Assembly (NCBI RefSeq): GCF_016902415.1
Contig: NZ_JACJLV010000009.1
Location: 1-64,000 of the forward strand
Source of the DNA: Mordavella massiliensis
GTDB taxonomy: Bacteria > Bacillota > Clostridia > Lachnospirales > Lachnospiraceae
Direction: 5' to 3'
DNA length: 64,000 nucleotides
In this document: piece by piece, positions 19,819 through 28,514 of the stretch
How the letters are laid out: each line of letters opens with the position of its first letter
How positions within the stretch are numbered: the first letter of the stretch is position 1
Notes under the pieces: model-generated
Database searches by the model: none
Told to the model about the DNA's origin: nothing
The model's input: the letters and a program-made list of their open reading frames with translations, nothing else
Translations under genes and position numbers: made by a program

Positions 19819-19980
19819 ATGACAGAAGATCTGATCAAAGAAGTAAAACACATCCAGCAGTGCCTGATCAACGTGGACATGGAAGGCGAAGATTGGGAAG
19901 AAAAAATGGAGGCAGTGCATAAACTGGAAGATGTGGCCACATATCTGAAGGACGCACTGGGGAAAGGAATTGAGTTTTAA
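19819..19980 (+). CDS. Small acidic hypothetical protein
   Basis: A 53-residue protein (starts MTEDLIKEVKHI, ends ALGKGIEF) with a GGGGG-type RBS (ACAGGGGG) nine bases upstream, an extended -10 (TGGTATACT, 19778-19786) and its own terminator. It is predicted largely helical, acidic and without TM segments. No family recognised. Its independent transcription signals make it likely to be real. Confidence 0.6.
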   Translation: MTEDLIKEVKHIQQCLINVDMEGEDWEEKMEAVHKLEDVATYLKDALGKGIEF

Positions 19981-19984
19981 GTAA

Positions 19985-20021
19985 AAGGGAACGTACAGGT
20001 GCTTTCGTACGTTCCCTTTTG
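19985..20021. terminator. Bidirectional terminator
   Basis: AAGGGAACGTAC pairs with GTACGTTCCCTT, with A and T runs on both sides, between the plus-strand small gene and the minus-strand Rpn fragment; it can serve both strands. Confidence 0.9.
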
Positions 20022-20023
20022 TG

Positions 20024-20338
20024 TTAAAGATGTAATTCTTTCAAAAGCTGCTCCTGATAGGCAGGATCCTGCGCAGCCTTCAGGATATCATCTGTTCTTC
20101 CCAGTTCTGATAGCTTCAGGATCAGGCGGTTGATCTCGCTTCTTCCTTTTTGAAGTCCTTCCTGGCGTCCTTCTTGAAGCCCTTCCTGGCGGTTTTCTTT
20201 AAATTCATCCGCAAATAATTCTCTTAATGCATCGCACATTTCTTTCGCCTCCTCGAACATTTCGTGGTTTGCTCTTACAATAATATCCATGACGGACTGA
20301 TATAATTTATCTTTTGTATGTTTTTGATACTCCTCCAT
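20024..20338 (-). CDS. Standalone Rpn-family C-terminal protein
   Basis: A 104-residue protein resembling only the C-terminal part of Rpn (YhgA-like, PD-(D/E)XK) recombination-promoting nucleases. A helical segment leads to repeats of QEGLQEGRQEG and the conserved-looking tail ILKLSELGRTDDIL. The roughly 200-residue nuclease domain is absent, so it cannot cut DNA by the family mechanism. It nonetheless has a perfect AAGGAGG seven bases before its ATG. Either it is a truncated gene that retained or gained an RBS, or a free C-terminal domain; in E. coli the C-terminal Rpn part can be made separately and counteracts the full nuclease. Its copy at 16584-16694 is dead. Confidence 0.75.
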   Translation of the reverse strand: MEEYQKHTKDKLYQSVMDIIVRANHEMFEEAKEMCDALRELFADEFKENRQEGLQEGRQEGLQKGRSEINRLILKLSELGRTDDILKAAQDPAYQEQLLKELHL

Positions 20339-20439
20339 ACGTCAAACCTCCTTATACGATTGAGTCAGGAGATTCGCTCTTCAGAGAAAACTCCATATGC
20401 TTTTCCTTATCTTATCATATTTTTTCTGAGCTGGGCAAT

Positions 20440-20483
20440 AAAAAAGTAAAGTGATTCCGACTTTGGCGGATACCACTTTACTT
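20440..20483 (-). terminator. Terminator of the methyltransferase gene
   Basis: AAGTAAAGTG and CACTTTACTT form a 10-bp stem; on the minus strand it is followed by a run of Ts (the A-run at 20440-20445 on the plus strand). Confidence 0.85.
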
Positions 20484-20508
20484 ATATCAAATCATAGGTT
20501 TCTTACAG

Positions 20509-21366
20509 TCAGGCTTCCCATCTTCCGGATGCTCCGCAGGGCAGCACCAGGCCGGAGCTGGTGACAGGAAGTCCGATCTCCTGTGACTCCACATGGCCGT
20601 GGAAAGGCTTTAGTTCCGTGCCGATCATGTAAGTGAGAACGGCGGGGGCAAGGCCTGTGGTATAAGAATTTACCAGGAAAAATAAGGGCTTGTCCGACAG
20701 GATCCGGGTACACAGCCGGATCAGGGGATGGATAGCGTCTTCGATCTTCCAGATCTCACCCTTGGGTCCGCGGCCATAGGAAGGCGGATCCATAATGATG
20801 GCATCGTAATGATTGCCCCTGCGGATCTCCCGCTCTACGAATTTCATACAGTCATCCACCAGCCAGCGGATCGGCCTGTCGGACAGACCGGATGAGACAG
20901 CGTTTTCTTTTGCCCAGTTGACCATACCTTTGGAAGCGTCAACGTGAGTAACGCTGGCCCCTGCGGCCGCTGCGGCCAAAGTGGCGCCGCCGGTGTAGGC
21001 AAAGAGATTGAGCACTTTGACGGGCCGTCCGGCCAGACGGATCTTTTCCGAGAACCAGTCCCAGTTGGCGGCCTGCTCCGGGAAAAGGCCGGTATGCTTA
21101 AAACTAAAAGGCTTCAGGTTAAAGGTCAGGTCCTTGTAGTGGATCTGCCATTCTCCCGGCAGATCGAAAAACTCCCATTCACCGCCGCCTTTTTTGCTGC
21201 GGTGGTAGTGGCCGTTTTTCTTTCTCCAGCGGTTGTCCTGTCTGGGCGTGTCCCAGATCACCTGAGGGTCCGGGCGCACCAGGATATAATCGCCCCAGCG
21301 TTCCAGCTTTTCTCCTTTGCTGCAGTCTATGACTTCATAATCTTTCCATTGATCAGCAATCCACAT
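20509..21366 (-). CDS. RlmI-like class I rRNA methyltransferase
   Basis: A 285-residue SAM-dependent methyltransferase. The start is taken as ATG at 21366 because GAGAGG sits about 9 bases upstream; a TTG two codons earlier is too close. The SAM-binding Rossmann motif is LNLFAYTGGATLAAAAAG with acidic HVDASKG at the end of strand 2, and the catalytic motif is MDPPSYGRG. This matches the RlmI/RlmK-type 23S rRNA (cytosine-C5) group or its close paralogs; the exact target is not determinable. Single-gene unit with its own terminator. Confidence 0.85.
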   Translation of the reverse strand: MWIADQWKDYEVIDCSKGEKLERWGDYILVRPDPQVIWDTPRQDNRWRKKNGHYHRSKKGGGEWEFFDLPGEWQIHYKDLTFNLKPFSFKHTGLFPEQAANWDWFSEKIRLAGRPVKVLNLFAYTGGATLAAAAAGASVTHVDASKGMVNWAKENAVSSGLSDRPIRWLVDDCMKFVEREIRRGNHYDAIIMDPPSYGRGPKGEIWKIEDAIHPLIRLCTRILSDKPLFFLVNSYTTGLAPAVLTYMIGTELKPFHGHVESQEIGLPVTSSGLVLPCGASGRWEA

Positions 21367-21514
21367 ATTCAAAATCCTCTCATATATTGGTAATCATTAT
21401 GCCACATGCACATGGGCGGAAAGGCATTACATGCGACTATTATAGCATGGGGAGAGAGAAAAGAAAATATATAGATACAATCAATAAATAAGCGCATTTA
21501 TAAAAAAACTCGAT

Positions 21515-21543
21515 TTGAATCCGGCCATTTACCTTCTTATAAT
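21515..21543 (+). promoter_or_regulatory. Promoter of the PHP gene
   Basis: TTGAAT (21515-21520), 17-bp spacer, consensus TATAAT (21538-21543), about 50 bp before the start codon. Confidence 0.75.
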
Positions 21544-21592
21544 AAGAATAGTGGCAGTAGTGAGTCTTTTAAGAAAGTGAAAGGTGTTAGAG

Positions 21593-22252
21593 ATGCTGAT
21601 CGACCTGCATATGCATGAGATGACATATTCCAAAGACAGTTTCCTTGCCCTGCCCCGGATGGTAGAGATTGCCAGAGAAAAGGGGCTTGACGGGATCTGC
21701 ATTACAGATCATGACAGTATGGGCCTGAAGGATTTTGCAGAGGAGTATTCCAGGAAGACAGGCTTTCCGATCTTTACCGGGATTGAATATTATTCCCTGC
21801 AGGGAGACATCGTGGCTTTTGGGATAGAAGATTATCCCAGAGAACGGATTCCTGCCCAGGAGTTTATTAACCTGGTGAAAGCCCAGGGAGGCGTCTGCTT
21901 TGCGGCACATCCTTTCCGCAATAACAGACGGGGACTGGAAGAGCATCTGTGCGAGGTGACGGGCCTGGACGGCCTGGAGGTTTTAAATGGCAGCACGTCG
22001 CCTGCGGCCTGCCGGAAGGCGGCCAGATATGCGGCAAGACTCGGACTTCGCACCATTGGCGCAAGTGACTGCCATGTACCGGAAAAAGTGGGCGTGTGCG
22101 CCACCTGGTTTCCGGAGGAAGTACGGACCCTCGATGAGTTTATCAAAGTCTTTCAAAGAGGCGGGCTCAAGCCGGCCTGCTGGTCGGAGGGACAGTATAA
22201 GATCCTCCAGATGCGGGAGTACGAAAGCCCCCGGAAAGTAAACATTGCCTGA
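21593..22252 (+). CDS. PHP domain phosphoesterase
   Basis: A 219-residue PHP-fold protein. The motifs DLHMHE, ITDHDSMG, AAHPFR and GASDCH supply the His/Asp metal ligands of the family. The small size and lack of a polymerase domain fit stand-alone phosphoesterases acting on nucleotides or small phosphates; the substrate is unknown. ATG 21593 is preceded by AAAGGTG. It is followed by the promoter of the selenium block. Confidence 0.87.
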   Translation: MLIDLHMHEMTYSKDSFLALPRMVEIAREKGLDGICITDHDSMGLKDFAEEYSRKTGFPIFTGIEYYSLQGDIVAFGIEDYPRERIPAQEFINLVKAQGGVCFAAHPFRNNRRGLEEHLCEVTGLDGLEVLNGSTSPAACRKAARYAARLGLRTIGASDCHVPEKVGVCATWFPEEVRTLDEFIKVFQRGGLKPACWSEGQYKILQMREYESPRKVNIA

Positions 22253-22285
22253 AAATATATTTTTTCATAAATCAAGGAAAAGCCA

Positions 22286-22314
22286 TTTACCTTTCAGGAG
22301 CATAATGATAGAAT
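22286..22314 (+). promoter_or_regulatory. Possible promoter of the selenium block
   Basis: TTTACC (22286-22291), 17 bp, TAGAAT (22309-22314), about 48 bp before yedF. Match is moderate; no other good site is seen in the 110-bp gap. Confidence 0.45.
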
Positions 22315-22362
22315 GTGTCTATAAGTGTTGAAGGTAATGGCAGAAAGGAAAGGCGAGAAATC

Positions 22363-22968
22363 ATGATTACAGTCAACGCTATGGGAGATAATTGCCCGAT
22401 CCCGGTTATTAAGACCAAAAAGGCAATGCAGGCGCTTACAGGACCTGAGACGATCGAAGTGCTGGTAGACAATGAGATTGCTGTCCAGAATGTGACCAAG
22501 ATGGCGGCTTCTTCAGGAGGACAGGTGTCTTCCGAAAAGCTGGGTGATGCAGAATATAAGATCACGATCCAGATGGACGGGGCGCCGGCGGCAGAAGATA
22601 CACAGGAAGTATCCTGCGCACCGGACGCAAGAGGCAATCTGGTCGTAGCCATTGCTTCCGACCGTATGGGAAGTGGAAATGATGAGCTTGGCAAAGTCCT
22701 GATCAAAAGCTTTATCTTTGCTGTGACACAGCTGGATGAGCTGCCGAAAACCATGCTGTTCTACAACGGCGGCGCGACTCTGACCACCGAAGGATCAGAT
22801 TCCCTGGAGGATCTGAAGTCTCTGGAAGCTTTGGGAGTAGAGATCATGACATGTGGTACCTGTCTTGATTACTACGGACTGAAAGAGAAACTGGCTGTCG
22901 GATCTGTGACCAATATGTACAGCATTGTTGAGACACTGGCAGGAGCATCTAAGATCATCAAACCATAA
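22363..22968 (+). CDS. yedF: YedF, selenium-metabolism sulfurtransferase-like protein
   Basis: A 201-residue two-part protein. The N-terminal 70 residues form a TusA/SirA-like domain with the CPIPV cysteine motif (MGDNCPIPVIKTKK). The C-terminal part is DsrE-like, with a second Cys-containing motif TCGTCLDYYGL. YedF occurs almost only in genomes with selenophosphate synthase and is thought to carry selenium or sulfur as a persulfide/perselenide. ATG 22363 follows AAAGGCGAG. It is the first gene of yedF-selD-selA-selB-lysR. Confidence 0.93.
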   Translation: MITVNAMGDNCPIPVIKTKKAMQALTGPETIEVLVDNEIAVQNVTKMAASSGGQVSSEKLGDAEYKITIQMDGAPAAEDTQEVSCAPDARGNLVVAIASDRMGSGNDELGKVLIKSFIFAVTQLDELPKTMLFYNGGATLTTEGSDSLEDLKSLEALGVEIMTCGTCLDYYGLKEKLAVGSVTNMYSIVETLAGASKIIKP

Positions 22969-23101
22969 CAGGAAATGTTATGAGAGAAAATCGTGTTTGA
23001 AAGAATCCACAGGGAACGCCGCAATAGGGAAGGGGAGTTCCCTGTGCTTTTTTATGCGGCCCGGCGCGTCTGCAGGGAAAAGAAAAGGAGGGCATGCTGT
23101 T

Positions 23102-24142
23102 ATGAAGACAGATGTAAAATTAACAAGCTTAAGCAAAACTTCCGGCTGAGCGGCCAAGATAGGTCCTGAGACCCTTGCCCAGGTTCTGGGTAAGCTGCCG
23201 AAGTTTCATGATGATAACCTTATCGTCGGCATTGAGACGTCCGATGATGCGGCTATTTATAAAGTAACTGACGAGATCGCGATGATCCAGACTGTGGATT
23301 TTTTCACCCCCATCGTAGATGATCCTTATATGTTTGGACAGATTGCCGCTGCCAATTCCTTAAGCGATGTGTGGGCGATGGGAGGAGAACCGGTAGTCGC
23401 TCTGAATATTGTGGGATTTCCCAACTGCCTGGATCCGGCCATTTTAGGCGATATCCTGGCAGGAGGAGCAGACAAGGTAAAAGAAGCGGGAGCGGTTCTC
23501 GTAGGCGGACATTCGGTACAGGATGATGAACCGAAGTATGGACTGTGTGTATCAGGGTTTGTACATCCGGATAAAATATTCAAGAATTACGGATGCAGGC
23601 CCGGGGATGTGCTGGTACTGACCAAGCAGATCGGAAGCGGGATCATCAATACGGCCGTGAAGGCCGAGATGGCGTCGCCTTCCGCGATCCGGGAAGCACA
23701 GACGGTTATGGCATCCCTGAATAAAAAGGCCAAGCAGGTGGTGGAAAAGTATGATGTATCTGCATGTACGGACGTCACCGGATTCGGCCTTCTCGGTCAC
23801 GGTGTAGAGATGGCTGAGGCCAGTGAAGTGACGCTGGAACTGAAGGTAAAAGATGTTCCGTATCTTGCGGACGCGATCGATTATGCCAAAATGGGGCTGG
23901 TGCCGGCAGGCGCCTATAAGAACCGGGGATATTCCATTGGCAAGGTGGAGACTGAGGGTATAGAGGAACATTACCTGGATCTATTGTATGATCCCCAGAC
24001 CTCCGGCGGCCTTCTGATCAGCGTGTCTGCGAAAGAACTGCCGCAGATGATGGCGGATTTTGCAGCGGCCGGCATGGAGACCAAGACCGCGGTGATCGGA
24101 GAAGTAAAAGAAAAAAGTGATAAATTGATTCGCTTGATATAA
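23102..24142 (+). CDS. selD: Selenophosphate synthase, selenocysteine-containing
   Basis: Makes selenophosphate from selenide and ATP, the selenium donor for Sec-tRNA. The reading frame from ATG 23102 meets TGA at 23147-23149 as codon 16 and continues without break to 24142 (346 residues). The context SGU-A-A-K matches the catalytic Cys/Sec-x-x-Lys of SelD (C17, K20 in E. coli), so the UGA is read as Sec, as in many anaerobes. Further family motifs: SDDAAIYK, TVDFFTP, ANSLSDVWAMGG and VGGHSVQDDEPK. A start after the UGA would remove the active site. RBS AAAGGAGGG lies about 12 bases before the ATG. Confidence 0.95.
23147..23190 (+). promoter_or_regulatory. Sec UGA and possible SECIS region of selD
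   Basis: After the UGA at 23147-23149 two small hairpins can form: GGTC-CTGA-GACC (23162-23173), starting 12 nt after the UGA at the usual distance for bacterial SECIS, and CCCAG-GTT-CTGGG (23178-23190). Neither is as clear as the prdB hairpin; which one SelB reads is not decided by inspection. Confidence 0.5.
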
Positions 24143-24157
24143 GAGAGGAAACAAAGA

Positions 24158-25549
24158 ATGAACAAAAATGTGTTTTACCGGAAAATACCCAAAGTAGACA
24201 TTCTCCTGGAGGAGGAACGGATCCGGCAGTTGATCTGCCGCTACAGCAAGGAAACGGTCATGGAGTCGATCCGGAAGGAGACGGACCGCCTGCGGGCTTT
24301 TATTGGGAAATGCGAGGATGAGAAGGAGATCGAGGCGGCCATCGGCGGGCTCACAGACGCCATTGGACAGACTGTGGAGGAAATGCATACCCCCAACATG
24401 CGGCCGGTGATCAACGGAACAGGGACCATCCTTCATACCAATCTGGGCCGGGCGCCTATCAGTCCGGAGCATATGAAACGGATTGCAGAAGTGGCATGCG
24501 GCTATTCCAATCTGGAGTATAATCTGGAAGCCGGAAGAAGAGGGGAACGGTATTCGCATTTTGAAGAACTTCTGTGCAAACTGACCGGAGCAGAGGCGGC
24601 TATGGCCGTGAATAATAACGCGTCTTCTGTGATGCTGATCTTAAGTTCCCTGGCAAAGGGCGGCGAGGTCGTGGTATCCAGAGGAGAACTGGTGGAGATC
24701 GGAGGAAAATTCCGTATTCCTGATGTGATGGAGCAAAGCGGCGCCACGCTGGTGGAAGTGGGAACCACCAACAAGACCCACTATGACGATTATAAAAACG
24801 CGATTACAGAAGAGACGAAAGCGCTTCTGAAGGTTCACACCAGTAATTACCGGATCGTAGGCTTTACAGAATCTGTAGAGATCGACGAGCTGATCGGCCT
24901 GGCAGGCGAGCATGAGCTGCCCATCATTGAAGACCTGGGAAGCGGCGTGCTGATCGACCTGGCAAAATACGGACTGACGCATGAGCCTATGGTACAGGAG
25001 TCCATTGCAAAAGGAGCGGACGTGGTCTGCTTCAGCGGAGACAAGCTGCTGGGAGGACCGCAGGCCGGCATTATCATTGGCAAGAAGAAATACATTGACA
25101 AGATGAAGAAGAACCAGCTGACCCGGGCGCTCAGGATCGATAAGTTTACTGCCACGGCGCTGGAACTGGTGCTGCAGGAATATCTGTCAGAGGAGAAAGC
25201 GGTGAAAAACATCCCGGTTCTGCGGATGATCACGGAACCTAAGGAAGAGATGGAGAAAAAGGCAAAGAACCTGGTGCGGATGCTCCGGAGAACCGGATTT
25301 GCGGCGCGGTTCCAGGTGATGCCCTGTGAATCCCAGATTGGCGGCGGTTCGCTGCCCCTGGAGCGGATCCCAAGTTATGCGGCGGCCATTTCTCCGGAAG
25401 AGATGAGCGTGCCGGAACTGGAGGAAAAGATGCGACATCTTCCGGTGCCGATCATCCCAAGGACGGCGAACGACACCATCCTTCTGGACGTCCGGACCAT
25501 AGACAGCCGGCAGTTTAAAGTGATAGCAGATCAATTTAGGAGCATGTAG
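24158..25549 (+). CDS. selA: L-seryl-tRNA(Sec) selenium transferase
   Basis: A 463-residue PLP enzyme that converts Ser-tRNA(Sec) to Sec-tRNA(Sec) using selenophosphate. It shows the RPVINGTGTILHTNLGR signature near residues 82-98 and the PLP lysine in CFSGDKLLGGPQAG (about K296). Length equals the family norm. It starts 15 bp after selD and ends one base before selB. Confidence 0.97.
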   Translation: MNKNVFYRKIPKVDILLEEERIRQLICRYSKETVMESIRKETDRLRAFIGKCEDEKEIEAAIGGLTDAIGQTVEEMHTPNMRPVINGTGTILHTNLGRAPISPEHMKRIAEVACGYSNLEYNLEAGRRGERYSHFEELLCKLTGAEAAMAVNNNASSVMLILSSLAKGGEVVVSRGELVEIGGKFRIPDVMEQSGATLVEVGTTNKTHYDDYKNAITEETKALLKVHTSNYRIVGFTESVEIDELIGLAGEHELPIIEDLGSGVLIDLAKYGLTHEPMVQESIAKGADVVCFSGDKLLGGPQAGIIIGKKKYIDKMKKNQLTRALRIDKFTATALELVLQEYLSEEKAVKNIPVLRMITEPKEEMEKKAKNLVRMLRRTGFAARFQVMPCESQIGGGSLPLERIPSYAAAISPEEMSVPELEEKMRHLPVPIIPRTANDTILLDVRTIDSRQFKVIADQFRSM

Positions 25550-25550
25550 C

Positions 25551-27464
25551 ATGAAGAATATCATCATAGGAACGGCAGGGCATATTGATCACGGGAAGAC
25601 GACCCTGATCAAGGCTCTGACCGGAAGAAATACAGACCGCTGGGAAGAGGAGCAGAGAAGAGGGATCACGATCGACCTTGGATTTACGTATTTTGATCTT
25701 CCCGGAGGAGACCGGGCAGGTATCATTGATGTGCCCGGACACGAGAAATTTATCAACAATATGGTGGCTGGAGTCGTGGGGATGGATCTGGTGCTGCTGG
25801 TGATCGCGGCGGACGAAGGGATCATGCCTCAGACCAGAGAGCATATGGATATCCTGGGCCTTCTGGGGATTGAGAAGAGTATCATTGTTCTCAATAAATG
25901 TGACCTGGTGGATGAAGAATGGATCGAGCTGGTAGAGGAAGAGATCCGGGAGGAACTCTCCGGGACATTTCTTGAGAAAGCGCCTGTGGTCAGGGTATCG
26001 GCTGCCACAGGAGAGGGGCTTGACCATCTGATCGAGGTGATCGGACATATGTCAAGCGATGAGGTGATCGAAAAAGACATCCATACGATCCCGAGACTGC
26101 CCATAGACCGTGCATTTACCATGTCGGGATTTGGAACCATCATTACCGGAACGCTGGTGTCCGGCACGATCCGCAAGGAAGATACACTGGAAATGTATCC
26201 CATCGGCAAGGAATGTAAGATCCGCAGCATCCAGGTTCACGGACAGGACAAAAAGGAATGCTATGCCGGACAGCGGGTGGCCATCAATCTGTCCAACGTA
26301 AAGAAAAAAGAGATTAAGAGAGGATGCGTGCTGGCTCCTCCTGACAGTATGAAAAATACAGATCTTCTGGATGTGAAGCTGAATGTGCTGGACTCTTCCA
26401 TGCGGGTACTGACCAATCATACCAGACTTCATTTTTTTACCGGGACCAGCGAGATCCTGTGCCGCGCGGTTCTTCTCGATAAGGAGGAGATCGGGCCGGG
26501 AGAGAGCGGATACGTGCAGCTTCGGCTGGAGGAGGAGATTGCCGTGCGAAGAGGAGATAAATTCGTTGTGCGGTTTTATTCTCCCATGGAAACCATTGGC
26601 GGCGGCGTGATCCTGGAACCAAACCCGGGAGTAAAGAAACGATTCCAGGAGAGTGTGATCGAAGAACTTAAGCGCAAGGAGTCCGGCTCCTCTGCGGATG
26701 TGATCGAACTGCATGCAAAGAAACACGGTGATACGCTGATCACAGTGGCAGAACTTGCCAGGCTGACGGCGCTTTCTCTGGAAGAGGTGCAGGAAGATGT
26801 AAGAGAACTGGAAGAACAGGGACTGTTGACGGTATTTGAGATGCGCAAAGACACGTATGTGTGGCATGCGGATTCCATCCGGGAAGCCAGGACGGTTCTG
26901 ACAGATGCGCTGAAAAAATACGAAGAAACATACCCCTATCGTTATGGAATGAAAAAGGCGGAGGTTCAGACCACCTATTTTCAGAAGATCCGGCCCAATG
27001 TATTCGACCGGATCGTAGAATATTTTGTCAGCCAGGGCGATATCAGGCGGGTGGAGGAATTCCTGTGCACGCCGGAATACGAAGTGAGAAAAGATGGCGT
27101 TTATCAGAAAGTATCCGCTTATTTTCTGGATACCTTTGAGAAGGCAGGATTCGACTTTGTCCGTTATTCGGAGATCGATATGAGAGGCACTCCCAAAGAG
27201 ACGGCGGATGATATCCTGAATATCCTGATCACCGAGGGAGAGGTGGTGCGTGTAACGGAAGAAATGTACACGCTGGCTGGATATATGGAAGAGGCGAAGG
27301 AGAAGATTAAGGCCCATCTGGCAGAAGATCCGCTGATCACCATCGCGCAGGTCCGGGATATGTTCCAGACCAGCAGGAAAAGCGCCAAGCCGATCCTGGA
27401 ATACATGGACGCCCTGAAGATTACAAAGAAGATGGGCGCGGAAAGTGAGAGGGTAGCATACTAA
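25551..27464 (+). CDS. selB: Selenocysteine-specific elongation factor
   Basis: A 637-residue GTPase that brings Sec-tRNA to UGA codons followed by SECIS. G1 is AGHIDHGKTT (residues 8-17), G2 RRGITIDLGF, G3 DVPGHEKF and G4 NKCD. EF-Tu-like domains 2-3 follow, then C-terminal winged-helix repeats (from about residue 370) that bind the SECIS RNA. It follows selA by one base, and its stop overlaps the next start (TAATG). Confidence 0.97.
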   Translation: MKNIIIGTAGHIDHGKTTLIKALTGRNTDRWEEEQRRGITIDLGFTYFDLPGGDRAGIIDVPGHEKFINNMVAGVVGMDLVLLVIAADEGIMPQTREHMDILGLLGIEKSIIVLNKCDLVDEEWIELVEEEIREELSGTFLEKAPVVRVSAATGEGLDHLIEVIGHMSSDEVIEKDIHTIPRLPIDRAFTMSGFGTIITGTLVSGTIRKEDTLEMYPIGKECKIRSIQVHGQDKKECYAGQRVAINLSNVKKKEIKRGCVLAPPDSMKNTDLLDVKLNVLDSSMRVLTNHTRLHFFTGTSEILCRAVLLDKEEIGPGESGYVQLRLEEEIAVRRGDKFVVRFYSPMETIGGGVILEPNPGVKKRFQESVIEELKRKESGSSADVIELHAKKHGDTLITVAELARLTALSLEEVQEDVRELEEQGLLTVFEMRKDTYVWHADSIREARTVLTDALKKYEETYPYRYGMKKAEVQTTYFQKIRPNVFDRIVEYFVSQGDIRRVEEFLCTPEYEVRKDGVYQKVSAYFLDTFEKAGFDFVRYSEIDMRGTPKETADDILNILITEGEVVRVTEEMYTLAGYMEEAKEKIKAHLAEDPLITIAQVRDMFQTSRKSAKPILEYMDALKITKKMGAESERVAY

Positions 27465-28375
27465 TGAATTTGAAACAATTAGAAGCATTTGTCCAGGTGG
27501 CGGAAGGGGGCAGCTTCTCCAGAGCAGCGAAAGAGTTATATCTGACGCAGCCCACCATCAGCGCTCACATCGCGTCTCTGGAAAAAGAATTAAACGTCAG
27601 ATTATTTATCCGCAACACCAAAGAGGTCAGCCTGTCGGAAGACGGAAAGGAACTCTATAAATATGCCAAGCCGATGATGGATCTGGAACACAAGATCGAA
27701 GAGAGGTTCGGCAGCGGGGAGGAGCCGGGCAAACACTGTATCACCATTGCGGCGTCTACTGTGCCGGCCCAGTATCTTCTGCCTGCGATCCTGAAGCGGT
27801 ATAATGAGAAATATCCGGAAGAGCAGCTGAAGATCCTGGAGATGGACAGCGCCAAGGTGGTGCTGCGCGTCATTGACCACATGGTGGATGTAGGGCTGAC
27901 CGGCACGACGCTGGAGAAGAAGCACTGCCGGTATGTGCCGTTTTACAAAGACCAGCTGGTGGTGATCACTCCCAATACTGAAAAATACCGGAAGCTGCAG
28001 GCGGAATCTGCGGACGATATCTCCTGGATCTGCCAGGAATCCTTTATTATGAGGGAAGAAGGGTCCGGGACAAGAAAAGAAGCGGAAAAACAGTTTGCCC
28101 GCGCCGGGATCAGCGTGGAGAAACTGGATGTGATCGCCAGCATTGAGAACCAGGAGACCATCAAAAAATCGGTGTCCCAGGGACTGGGGATCTCGGTATT
28201 GTCCGCCCTTGCGTCAAAGGATGAGGTGGAAGAAGGACACATCCTGGCATTTCCGATCCCGGGAGCGGACAGCGGAAGAGATATTAATCTGGTGTATAAC
28301 AAAAACTATCAGCTTTCCCGGTCTGCGGAGCGCTTTATCCGGATCGTGAAAGACGTATACCAGGTAGATAAATAG
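27464..28375 (+). CDS. Selenium-metabolism-associated LysR regulator
   Basis: A 303-residue LysR-type protein: N-terminal winged helix (EAFVQVAEGGSFSRAAKELY, residues 7-26) and a C-terminal two-lobed effector domain from about residue 90. Its start codon overlaps the selB stop (TAATG), so it is co-translated with selB. LysR genes of this type recur beside sel genes in clostridia, but the effector is not known; a selenium or sulfur compound is the obvious guess. A terminator follows. Confidence 0.9.
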   Translation: MNLKQLEAFVQVAEGGSFSRAAKELYLTQPTISAHIASLEKELNVRLFIRNTKEVSLSEDGKELYKYAKPMMDLEHKIEERFGSGEEPGKHCITIAASTVPAQYLLPAILKRYNEKYPEEQLKILEMDSAKVVLRVIDHMVDVGLTGTTLEKKHCRYVPFYKDQLVVITPNTEKYRKLQAESADDISWICQESFIMREEGSGTRKEAEKQFARAGISVEKLDVIASIENQETIKKSVSQGLGISVLSALASKDEVEEGHILAFPIPGADSGRDINLVYNKNYQLSRSAERFIRIVKDVYQVDK

Positions 28376-28381
28376 GAACAG

Positions 28382-28422
28382 GAGGGCCTGATATAGATGG
28401 TTTCTATAACAGGCCCTTTTTA
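28382..28422 (+). terminator. Terminator after the sel operon
   Basis: AGGGCCTG with CAGGCCCT, extended by ATATA/TATA pairing, followed by TTTTTAT. Confidence 0.92.
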
Positions 28423-28435
28423 TAGGTGTTTTCAG

Positions 28436-28465
28436 TTAGACGAAACAGGAAAATCAGAATATACT
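28436..28465 (+). promoter_or_regulatory. Promoter of the csd-yedE unit
   Basis: TTAGAC (28436-28441), 18 bp, TATACT (28460-28465), just downstream of the sel-operon terminator; it starts a separate transcript for the NifS-like gene, yedE, the TusA-like gene and the DUF3343 gene. Confidence 0.7.
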
Positions 28466-28514
28466 AGTAAGAGGAGGCGGACAGGCCTCTGAAAAAGAAA
28501 GGATGGAATCAGAA

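Noticed and set aside
16580-20340. 3.7-kb segment between the Rpn copies as a transposon
   Set aside because: No transposase, terminal inverted repeats or target duplications were seen; the repeats are in direct orientation and differ in length and intactness.
21524-22294. GCCATTTACCTT occurring upstream of both the PHP gene and yedF as a shared operator
   Set aside because: A 12-base match between two sites is expected many times by chance in 64 kb, and the two copies sit differently relative to the promoters.
23102-24142. selD as truncated gene starting at 23282
   Set aside because: That start removes the catalytic residue and the ATP-binding N-terminus; frame and motifs continue upstream through UGA.
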